From IMG/VR virus record IMGVR_UViG_3300011125_000005, positions 1-48,138 of that record: a DNA stretch of 48,138 bases; one strand, given 5' to 3'. The position numbers and the translations under genes are program-made. The stretch comes from a virus. The first letter of the stretch is position 1, and each line of letters starts with the position of its first letter. Below the pieces are notes generated by a model, which ran no database searches, was not told the origin of the DNA, and saw nothing but the letters and a program-made list of their open reading frames with translations. This document shows, in pieces, positions 27,201 through 33,464 of the stretch.

Positions 27201-30047
27201 ACAATTGGTTATTCTGAAGAAACTGGTATAAATGATAAGGCTCTTAGACAGCTACTTGCTAATGAATTTGCAGGAGAGATTTCTGATAACCACATTGACG
27301 CTATTTTAGGAGGTATTAATTTAGATGCATTACCTATTTCTAAGAAGATACAGAATAAGTTACACGCAATGTTAACTAAAAAGTCTGTAAAACTTAAGCA
27401 ATTAGGTGGAGCAATGGTACAGTTATCTGATTTTGGATTTGTAGGTACTGAAGTAGATATGGATTCTAAAGTTAAAGATGGTATTGTTTGGCTTAAAGAC
27501 CCTAAAGAAAGACTTCAACCTATGAGAATAGATGAAGAAGGTGTAGTACATCCTGCACAAATCTTAATGCCTCATAGTTATTTAGCTAAAGAGTTAAAGA
27601 AACAAAATATAGATATTAAAGGTATGACTCATAGTGAAATTATGAAGTTAATACCTAAAGAAGTATTAGAAGGTTTCTCTTACCGTATTCCTAATCAAGG
27701 CCCATCATCTAATGATGCTTTTGAAATTGTAGGTATATTACCAGAAGAAGCTGGAGATACTATGGTAGCTTACTCTGCTATTACTACTAAAACAGGTTCC
27801 GATTTTGATATTGATAAGGCATTTGTTATTTTACCTAACTTTAGTATTGATAAAGAAGGTAGAGTATTCTATGTAAAAGATAATAGTCCTAAAGGATTAG
27901 AAAACCAGAGATTAGAAATGATGCGAGATATGCTTATGCATCCTTCAGCTTATGCTGCTGTTATGGCTCCATTAGATGATCCATGGTTAGAGAAGTTAGC
28001 TACTAAGATTTTCCCTGTTAAGGAGAAACTTAAAAACTTGCAATTCTTCACTGGTAATAATCAGATGAAAACTAAAGCTACATTTGATAGTGCTAAGTCA
28101 TTAGTAGGTACAATTGCTAATCACATGACTCACCACTCTTTAGCTTTATCTGAAGGTCTGTATTTTAATGACTACTACTTAGGTAAAGGAGTTAAAGTAG
28201 GAAATAATACATCGCTTTCTAATAAAGTAGATGAAAATGATAATAATGTAGCTAATACTTTAGGAGCATTTATGAATGCTATTGTTGATGCTGCTAAAGA
28301 CCCTTATATTACTAGAGCTAATATTAACCAGTTTACTGCTAACACAGCTTTTATGATGGCTAGAGCAGGAATTAGTAGAGAATGGATTGTATCTTTTATG
28401 GGACAACCTATACTTAAAGAACTAGTGGCTTATACTGCTGATGCTGAAGGTAAATTTGCTAAAAAGGGCAGAAACGCTAAAGGTGAGATTATCAAGCCTT
28501 TAGATGTACTATTAGCAGATTATGATTTTAAAGGTAATATCCATGATATAAATATGAAGTATATGGATGAGATTTCTACTACTACTGAAGAGTTACAAGC
28601 TAATTTAACTGTAGGAGAAGTAAATAAAGCAGAGCAGATTAAAATATTAGGGCAATTCCTAGAATGGCAAAAGAAAGCTAAGCAACTTAATGAAGTAGTT
28701 AAGATATCTAAATCAGATACTGACGGTGCTACTAAGAATCAAGGTACTGCTAAGCTTACTGAGAACTTACTAAGAAAAGTTATTGCTGATGATGCAGTAG
28801 GTAATGTAGATAAGTTAATGGGCTATGATGTAGTTAATGGTGAAGCAGTATTTAATGGTTCTAGAATGACAGGTACTTATTTTGCTAACTCAGTTAGAGC
28901 TGCTAGAATAATGTATGAAGGTATGTTTGTATCTAATTCACCTGCAGTAGAAAACTTAACTGACCTTATGGCTTCAATGTCTGGGTATGTATATTTAACT
29001 CCTGGAGCTCAAAGTGAAGAAGTAGATAGTGCCATTAAGAATGAAGCTTATGCTATGACTGCTACTGATACTTCAGCATTTGATATAGCTGCAGATGTTA
29101 AAGAAGGGTCTAAGTATAGTGAAGGACAAATAGGACTTCATAGATTACTATTTGGTAATTCAGAAGAAGCATCTTTAGCTGAAAGACTACTTGAAGCTAA
29201 GTATGGTGTACATAAAGATAATGCATTAATAAATGCTTTAGAAGTTAGAGCAGGAGATAAAAATAAGCCTAGTGCTATATTTTTACCAAAAGGAGAAGCA
29301 TTAAAAGAGGCTAAAGATGATTTATACCTAGCTTGGGAAGAACTTAAGTCTGAAAATCATTACTTGGCAGATGACTTAATGTTATACTCTTTCTACGCTT
29401 CTGGTATGTCTAAAGCAATAGGCAGTTTCTATGAGCATATCCCTATGCAATTCTTATCTGATAAACACTTCTCAGATCAGATTAAACATAAAATAGGTGA
29501 ATATTCTAATCCTAAATTTCTAGAAGGTAAAATGGATAGTATATACAAACATTTATCTAGTAATGACCAACTAGTACCTACAGTTAGTGATAAAGTTTAC
29601 TTCAGAATGAAGACAGTAGATAACAAAGTAGAAATACCTACTTCAGTAGGATTTATACTTACTCCTGAAAAAGGGACTAACTATGTTGCTGGACTAGATG
29701 CTAATGGTAAATATGTGTTCAAGAGATTTGTAAAAACTAAGAATGGTGACTTATTTCAAAATGCAGGTACTACTGAAAAAGGTAACGCTGTATATGTTAG
29801 GACTAATAAGTTAGGATACAATAATAAAGGTGTAGTTATTAAAGAATACATGGGTAAAACAGATAAGGTTTCGTTATTCAAAGAAAATAATGTAACTTTA
29901 CCTGCAGAGATTATGCCTTATTTAAATGCTACTATGCCTGTGAATGTACCAGTATCTGAGTATGATGATACAGCAAGTAAAGCTAAGAAAAAGGAAATGA
30001 GTAAATCAGAAGCAGTAGATAATTTAAAATTCTGTATAAACGTATAA
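18294..30047 (+). CDS. Giant virion protein: zincin-like peptidase plus virion RNA polymerase
   Basis: A 3917-residue uninterrupted frame. Residues about 1-430 are rich in Ala/Gly with hydrophobic patches (for example 190-225), suited to membrane passage. A zinc-peptidase motif H1729-E-A-F-H1733 sits in 'GTAYHEAFHAVF', with a Glu-rich helix downstream. The 'TKTGSDFDIDKAF' block places DFDID at 3170-3174; this DxDxD motif binds the catalytic Mg in the single-chain virion RNA polymerases of crAss-like phages (phi14:2 gp66), related to cellular two-barrel polymerases and RNAi-type RdRPs. The chain is far longer than phi14:2 gp66 (about 2180 residues), so upstream modules appear fused. It is expected to be packaged, ejected and to transcribe early genes. 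The HEAFH enzyme may process the chain (inference). Confidence 0.85.
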   Translation: MEDNTIDKDGLPSNTTPTPSYEGTKPASENTRGRDKAFDIVAEQPKIKPTVATGIGSNLDYGKFRNKLGDDFQLSKGEKYLVGKYNDIVQAEMRAEAVQKSEEQGFFGEALAFGAQVSSEIVFGAIEGAGYLMDWESFITKGAEDDWSNAVSDWAAGMKEDINAAAPIHLHPDDKGRFAMDSSAWWFSNGVSIASALSIMIPVAGWAKGVSMVGKGGKLLATGAKVGKYGAKAKDIAKMASKIANKSPRLANSGKKVADAVHKGVISRHIESSMEASGVYKEAYQNALDQGLSDKDAKNAAAAGASFSYRMNWAMAVQDIGQYIMLGRGMAPSKAISSMRHARAVGKSPYKALAVAGKDYAKQFASEGFEEAYQFVIGEEGKHLAGVTAGIIDPNETSLADRMESYSKDSELWTSAFFGGFGGMAMQFAGDLNKTEKAQAIKNKVNSTISNKTGVTKYKSEVTSRIEEHLNRNKNISANLQALNQAVQAEDDKAVHTAKARIAFDIGMNASQVGNLDLAIENLEELKNATPEEMEKHGFEEGFQKDLDTYIAAAKKVGALYQKNSAKYNSASVPVITYSQYMVDEMSTKAIELGNTIQELTDKIPSINNLSDNGKISFEENLKVLSRERFIRSAKWKIANVTMPTEDKAALETSIAVHQQIVDNSKAKIKEVSEKFLTSPDKIATNSVKGAYAEELSKAISELQWTQHYQDAYINDINYMTSAKGQKEMEEKRLASIKASQKTEKAKDTEEKHALKKEELNDGASKVEEEQVLQGATKNKMTDEQLNQLQGAISRKETSINKFPKEVQDALADFKKRKSEGKVDLGRDANTDHQAANNAAVSHVTVETPSNETGTIVSEDETETLNTTNQTTPLAWLSVNNARHMAEEFNTPENKALTSFLERDNSIEGVSIEFSINTELIDAQAAAGLEEYVAMKTAVESGTIPEELVGRLPVKGSLKRNGGNLVHNGIALSVSLHDTTFFDSTKDPKVAEAQVKEVERTKREVIEAHFKGEKVSTKLEYKTGGSLNTAKDSNGKFVKNSISKELGKTAEDITYLYGDSTDGYFNVDGTQNSDLLHLASATPGAVYTVVKKANGESFPLRAHVNNLSMSEASIIYDIYVQVLGDPGNYKKGLSDELINKIKNHPDAVVNGLAEYLPLNTMTHSELLNHLVFNGEAVTESKGESRLFITPAQNLKGQKRPATLVYGTGAKKVDIDGLKSAQGKDLFINHLAKNRRRQVDVKKLGDKKYKEYLDNNGVLYTNAKATPEGNLFIQPVPVYSANTTTSETAAVDTTETNTVESIEERKRTVLDRITKIKGTQLSPGFSFYSQEYTAEGKTKKGYHFSTKIKKYNSEEEARSAIVEEINAKYDAEIAALGETTSSAEEVTEEATTKAKSDLDTSVKNTENKGVPFFITTATKQGLADLGYTKQDISKLKPEEALDILEKGVINPEKAKRQANKEALSKPSTPLSKIEKPNLVNKESIEIARKEALNNRERRQDLAELPISKSLGKQSVRKVILDLPVGQVFRKTEKDLRTADNDYFATSTLYFKVIAPGVVVGLIGRGQVINVNDSKTSFNFSQFIDLLEGNVPTIQEINEHFDNQLLEVTDNVTTQKDNAQQDLFSQVENLPGTETTTSTKKKAGLSALGKKNSGKSAFKTYTPGASVSHTPNKKGHEAEIAHINSILPKEIATKLTPDYIGLLSQGKVIAGLFQDGMITVSEMAEAGTAYHEAFHAVFRTLLNEEQRDRLITEAENEYAYPTERDITSTMEDVGVGRVEAIKIYFEEQIADDFMSYMANPKYANKHYKYSTGIKGLFQKLMDWISGVFSDKVKARKLFFDISRGKYASKKPNITRSTAFSARHKLYTAQEVRETTKQMAYLAFKDVTSLDTLDKFNANNIVEGLSNQYNKAEALLEENPDDTAAAEQMSRLEGVFTDDLQIQPFWIKNVKDYIKDQFGLKEVTKIDNKEDYDETDEGMLSFLQSSYEVSGKESATETIKFLISMTPDIKGYKDGEAIYNTDTLLGLPKFNDFSVTYNALENLLAGKTATMKEGQVQDGYQVMVDALKAESGYKPEFTFLLNKLEAMPDQIKTQFHFSFSRTKGNYINHIIAGEPKATISKIGTSDINSKEYTIRGSWAAEFSNKYTTLVDGAPVYSAEEIDKLIAVKTKLNAELITAMGKKAMTPELATAFGNVLTQLGVTMADKAITKLMYNQGLPVDPRFPTFHQAKAIKLITNKLDKATRGIVKKVGTPLTNDTNMLLDEDTFFKNELARVEGDFRKLGGESSFLGPDGNQIWAYQDNNSFSKTVNEFKAGELTHLQDLQSSLWGRNSLWLAELLHAEQGAKNRDAFTLDLYGNYKQEDKGDKGDKASNLKFSDTYIDQVNKQLSGRYIGLAEADKGQQSYFYGPALRRSGISLNPLTNKVEFTNSSPETLSILTGYLADELHRMEVARKTIYGQEATETSEAIPPLADDKQILYYHYYQVAPGKGTFGENMDRIEGNAFKSFLFPTLHTTETVEVDGVEMTQNKLEQLGLTDANGKLVPLSKEALDNNPEVKDFLGTSFIDLVRAEIGTAIEAGLLNFDNGKLTNRLIDLNQLNEKGGDVFAVMGDYVLNSLIGNVEQTKMFNGDPALFKVKEIKEVGTLIDASKPSTPENTVQWADVDMFGDFRKRIPSTSASGKDFRIYNHSNGTPAVRSFYNSATVANIDGIGSEFFAGEDGKFNKGNLERISKATNLPVSELEKLFKPYLGVNVTDAQAWITLPVYKERLLGLGKWSPAHEDAYAAMYATDETPTPEQVKLLAMPLKTVHNELVKTNNDVMSLHYNKQSEAVLLPIMTKGTQLENLRLAMEAEDKFDSNGKLISKGGPDHVIVLDGKKAGGVGITDISDGNGNIVANPTFNSTKLSYRRLFLQQDLSTKGTKQTVVGSQGVKNVLSVVNPNEMYGEINGRDLIDKYHEVISQLSDIGLNSYKKTIGYSEETGINDKALRQLLANEFAGEISDNHIDAILGGINLDALPISKKIQNKLHAMLTKKSVKLKQLGGAMVQLSDFGFVGTEVDMDSKVKDGIVWLKDPKERLQPMRIDEEGVVHPAQILMPHSYLAKELKKQNIDIKGMTHSEIMKLIPKEVLEGFSYRIPNQGPSSNDAFEIVGILPEEAGDTMVAYSAITTKTGSDFDIDKAFVILPNFSIDKEGRVFYVKDNSPKGLENQRLEMMRDMLMHPSAYAAVMAPLDDPWLEKLATKIFPVKEKLKNLQFFTGNNQMKTKATFDSAKSLVGTIANHMTHHSLALSEGLYFNDYYLGKGVKVGNNTSLSNKVDENDNNVANTLGAFMNAIVDAAKDPYITRANINQFTANTAFMMARAGISREWIVSFMGQPILKELVAYTADAEGKFAKKGRNAKGEIIKPLDVLLADYDFKGNIHDINMKYMDEISTTTEELQANLTVGEVNKAEQIKILGQFLEWQKKAKQLNEVVKISKSDTDGATKNQGTAKLTENLLRKVIADDAVGNVDKLMGYDVVNGEAVFNGSRMTGTYFANSVRAARIMYEGMFVSNSPAVENLTDLMASMSGYVYLTPGAQSEEVDSAIKNEAYAMTATDTSAFDIAADVKEGSKYSEGQIGLHRLLFGNSEEASLAERLLEAKYGVHKDNALINALEVRAGDKNKPSAIFLPKGEALKEAKDDLYLAWEELKSENHYLADDLMLYSFYASGMSKAIGSFYEHIPMQFLSDKHFSDQIKHKIGEYSNPKFLEGKMDSIYKHLSSNDQLVPTVSDKVYFRMKTVDNKVEIPTSVGFILTPEKGTNYVAGLDANGKYVFKRFVKTKNGDLFQNAGTTEKGNAVYVRTNKLGYNNKGVVIKEYMGKTDKVSLFKENNVTLPAEIMPYLNATMPVNVPVSEYDDTASKAKKKEMSKSEAVDNLKFCINV

Positions 30048-30048
30048 T

Positions 30049-33000
30049 ATGAGTAATAAAACAAGATGCCCTAATAAAAAAACTAGAGAATGGCAACTCT
30101 TAGTAGAGAAACATAACGGAGTTACAGAAAAAGCTTTTATAGAATGGGATAGTTTAGACGGAGCCTATCCTACTGATATTCTTACTAAAGTAGAACAAGA
30201 AGAAGGTATAGCACCTAAAGAAGAATCTTACACTCCAGGTACTACTGAATATCTAAGGGAAAGAGATATTATCTTACAGAAAAGTAAAACTATTATAGAG
30301 CTTAAGATTAAGAAGTTAGGTAATATAATGCAAGGAAATGAAACTTTAACTGATGCTGAAAAGGAATTCAGAGAATTACTAGCAGAAATGAATAGTAATA
30401 GTGCTGATATAGCTTTACACAGATTTATCTTAGCAGGTAATAGAATGTCATCTTCAGCTAAGAAGTGGATGGCGGAACTTAAGAAAGAAGATACACCTTC
30501 TTTAGATAAACTAAAGCAGATTAATGAATTTATTCAGAGTTTTTCTATTATTGATGATATCAAAGAAGAGTTTTTCAATGATCCTAAGCATAAAAAAGAT
30601 TACGCCATAGTAAATGACATATCTACTATAAGAAAGGGAATTAAAAATGACTTTATAGTACTAGCTAGAGAATCATTAGCTTCTCAATTTGCTCCGCATT
30701 TTGCCAAAATAGAGGCAGAAGAGAGAGTTAAAGCAGAAAGAAAATTTACTGCTGAGGAAAAAGACAGATATAAGGAGCAAGGACTTAGTGGTAAACAGTT
30801 AGCTGAAGCCAAGAAGGAGTATATAGACAACTATATGATGGATAATGCAGTACGTATCCAATATGCTACTGAGGATTATCTTAATGATATGCTTCTAAAA
30901 ACTGTAGATGTTAATAGTATTATTTCATATGCTGTCAACCCTAAAGATATGAATAATGATATTATATCTTTAGCTGTAGACCAATTAGATAAAGCAGACT
31001 GGGAAATACAAAAGAAAACTATATCCGCTAGAGACAGATTAGAATTTGCTAACCAAGCTTTTATTAAGCAAGTAGGTAAATCTGGTAATCCTGCAAACCA
31101 ATATAGTGTATTACTTACATCTGATAACCAGATTATTAATAAAAAGGTTAAAGGATGGGTAGAATTTAAAAAAGAGTATGAAGGTACTGCAGTATGGGAG
31201 TTACATTCTATATTAAGTGAGCTAATAGAAGAAAAAGAGGCATTAGTACCTAAAAGAGCTAAACTTGGGTATGGTTTACCTTCTATTAATAAAAGTAATA
31301 TAGAAAGAGCCTATTCTAATGGTGTGTTAGAGACTTTAAAGCAAGGTACTATTGACCATTTCAAAGTAAGGGCAGAGGATACTGAGTTTGGAAATATAGA
31401 TTTAAGTACTGTAGAGGAAGTAGACGGTAAAAAAGTAAAAGAAGTAGTTGTTAGTGAATCAGGTAAAGAAAGAGAAACTATACCTATTTTCTACAGACAG
31501 AAAATAGATAGTAAAGATTTAAGTAAAGATGTAGTATCCTCTATACTACTAGATTACCATAACTCTTTAAACTATAAATTAAAAACAGAATCTGCTGTAG
31601 TATTAGATGTACTTAAAGAAGTAGTATCTGCTGCAGACATAAAAAAGAAGGCTAATTTTACTAAGATTACTAAAACAATAAAAGGTACATTAGGTAGAGA
31701 AGTAACTGAATCTGCAGAAGGCAGTAATATAGTTAAAACCTTGGACCACTTAATTAGACATAGAGTATATGGTATTAATATAGAAGGTGATCCTGGTGTA
31801 GCTAAGGTAGTAGGTTCTCTTGGGAACTACTCTTCTATAATAGGAATGGCAGTTAACCATATTTCAGCAGTAACCAATGTTTTACAAGGTACTACTATGT
31901 CTACTATAGAAGCTATGGGTAATTCTACTGGCTTATTTGGTATTAAAAATAAAGCTAATGCTATAGCTAAGTACCATTTAGACGATGTTGGTATTATAGG
32001 AGATATAGGGCAAAGAGTACCTAAAAGTAAGACTAATAAACTAGTTGAACTATTCAATGCCTTTTCTGAGTACCACGCTTTAGATAAAAGATTTGTAGAT
32101 AATAACACCGCTAAAAGGATGGCTAATACAGGTACTCTAATGGGTATGCAGGCTATGGGGGAACACTATGTTCAAAGTGTAGTTATGTACTCTATTTTAG
32201 ATAACATTAAAGTAAGAAATGCTAACGGTAAATACTTAACTAAGGATTTTACACCTACAGATAATAGAGATGAAGCTATTTCATTAGATACTGCTTATGT
32301 AATTAATGAAAAAGGTGAATTAGATTTACACCCTTCCGTAACTAGTACGGATAGAACTCCTGGTGTAGGTATGGAAGATATGAGAAAGATAAGTAAGTTG
32401 ATTAGAAGATCTAATAGAGACTACTATGGTAACTACGATGCTTCTAATAAAGCTGCTATCCAAAGACACGTAGTAGGAAATCAAATGCTTAAGATGAGAG
32501 GATGGTTAATTCCAGGTATTCAAAAAAGATGGAGAGGATTTGGAAATATAAACACTAAATTAGGAGAAGAAGATATAGATAGAAAGTCCTTTAACTTGGA
32601 AACAGGTCAATTTGAAGAAGGTACTTATACTACTACTATGAGATTTCTATGGCATCTTAAGGGTGATTTGAAAACTATGAAGATTCAGACTGTTCCTGAA
32701 AATTGGAATAATCTTACTGATGCGGAAAGAGGTAGAATTAAAACTGCTATAGCTGAAGTAGGGTTTGCTGTATTAGCATTATTAGTTTACAACTTAGCTG
32801 CAGATGGAGATGACCCTGAAGATGTATATGTAGCATTATACGCTAGACGTTTATACTCTGAACTTACAACATTTGCTAATCCTATTGAAGGAGTAAGAAC
32901 ATTAAGAAGTCCTGCAGTAGGCTTAAGTACTGTAGAGGCAGGACTAGAGTTAATTATGCAAGCTGGAAGTGATTCTTTTGCTGTAATTACAGGTGGAGAT

Positions 33001-33129
33001 GCAGAAAGATACAAATCAGGTAGACGTAAAGATGAGCTTAAAATTAAAAGAAGATTAACTAAGTTAGTACCTGTATGGAAACAACTAGACAGAACTGCTA
33101 AAGAATCATTAGATTTCTTACTACAGTAG
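30049..33129 (+). CDS. Polymerase-linked virion/cargo protein
   Basis: A 1026-residue protein beginning one base after the giant gene's stop. It is mostly helical and charged, with one hydrophobic segment near residue 905 ('AEVGFAVLALLVYNLA') and a basic C-terminus. I do not recognise an enzymatic motif. In crAss-like phages a large protein of unknown fold commonly follows the polymerase and is thought to be packaged with it; the position here fits that. It is the last gene of the + strand arm and ends 27 nt before the terminator stem. Confidence 0.55.
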   Translation: MSNKTRCPNKKTREWQLLVEKHNGVTEKAFIEWDSLDGAYPTDILTKVEQEEGIAPKEESYTPGTTEYLRERDIILQKSKTIIELKIKKLGNIMQGNETLTDAEKEFRELLAEMNSNSADIALHRFILAGNRMSSSAKKWMAELKKEDTPSLDKLKQINEFIQSFSIIDDIKEEFFNDPKHKKDYAIVNDISTIRKGIKNDFIVLARESLASQFAPHFAKIEAEERVKAERKFTAEEKDRYKEQGLSGKQLAEAKKEYIDNYMMDNAVRIQYATEDYLNDMLLKTVDVNSIISYAVNPKDMNNDIISLAVDQLDKADWEIQKKTISARDRLEFANQAFIKQVGKSGNPANQYSVLLTSDNQIINKKVKGWVEFKKEYEGTAVWELHSILSELIEEKEALVPKRAKLGYGLPSINKSNIERAYSNGVLETLKQGTIDHFKVRAEDTEFGNIDLSTVEEVDGKKVKEVVVSESGKERETIPIFYRQKIDSKDLSKDVVSSILLDYHNSLNYKLKTESAVVLDVLKEVVSAADIKKKANFTKITKTIKGTLGREVTESAEGSNIVKTLDHLIRHRVYGINIEGDPGVAKVVGSLGNYSSIIGMAVNHISAVTNVLQGTTMSTIEAMGNSTGLFGIKNKANAIAKYHLDDVGIIGDIGQRVPKSKTNKLVELFNAFSEYHALDKRFVDNNTAKRMANTGTLMGMQAMGEHYVQSVVMYSILDNIKVRNANGKYLTKDFTPTDNRDEAISLDTAYVINEKGELDLHPSVTSTDRTPGVGMEDMRKISKLIRRSNRDYYGNYDASNKAAIQRHVVGNQMLKMRGWLIPGIQKRWRGFGNINTKLGEEDIDRKSFNLETGQFEEGTYTTTMRFLWHLKGDLKTMKIQTVPENWNNLTDAERGRIKTAIAEVGFAVLALLVYNLAADGDDPEDVYVALYARRLYSELTTFANPIEGVRTLRSPAVGLSTVEAGLELIMQAGSDSFAVITGGDAERYKSGRRKDELKIKRRLTKLVPVWKQLDRTAKESLDFLLQ

Positions 33130-33160
33130 AAAAGTCAAAAAATTTAGAAAAGTCAAAAAA
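33127..33160 (+). repeat. Tandem 16-bp direct repeat at the arm junction
   Basis: TAGAAAAGTCAAAAAA occurs at 33127-33142 and again at 33145-33160; the first copy begins with the stop codon of the preceding gene. The second runs into the terminator stem. Confidence 0.7.
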
Positions 33161-33182
33161 GGGGAAGTTAATTCCCCTTTTT
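33156..33182. terminator. Bidirectional terminator between convergent arms
   Basis: An 11-bp perfect stem (AAAAAGGGGAA at 33156-33166 with its complement at 33172-33182), loop GTTAA, has a T-rich run on its right and an A run on its left, so it can terminate both the + strand virion operon and the - strand replication operon that meet here. Confidence 0.85.
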
Positions 33183-33253
33183 CTTTTTAGTTTCGTTAAT
33201 GTTCCGTAAATATTCCGTGTATATCCAGCACGCAGTGCCTAAATATGTATAAG

Positions 33254-33463
33254 TCATTTTATAACTATTTTATCATTAATTACTTCTACAGAAGTTGCGA
33301 AACCTTGCATTACTCTGTAGGGTTGTCTTTTATTCTTCTTACTTTCACAAGGTAAGTTACATTCTAGGTCAGTAGCATGAATGCACTGATTCCTAAAATG
33401 TACAGACCATTTATCTGTCTGTCTTACCCAATGAAAAAAGTATCTATACTTCTTTTCTGGCAT
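33254..33463 (-). CDS. Small Cys-containing phage protein downstream of RNR
   Basis: A 69-residue protein starting at ATG 33463, which overlaps nothing essential and lies 1 nt after the RNR stop; a GTG three codons earlier is less likely. The sequence 'FHWVRQTDKWSVHFRNQCIHATDLECNLPCE' is dense in aromatic residues with three Cys, suggesting a small metal-binding or redox fold. I do not recognise the family. As last gene of the arm behind a ribonucleotide reductase it may be a redox partner, but that is speculation from position. Confidence 0.55.
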   Translation of the reverse strand: MPEKKYRYFFHWVRQTDKWSVHFRNQCIHATDLECNLPCESKKNKRQPYRVMQGFATSVEVINDKIVIK

Positions 33464-33464
33464 A

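Noticed and set aside
18294-30047. Genome-wide reassignment of TGA or TAG
   Set aside because: The 3917-codon frame and other long frames contain no in-frame stops, and TGA, TAG and TAA all end genes at positions that fit the operon spacing.
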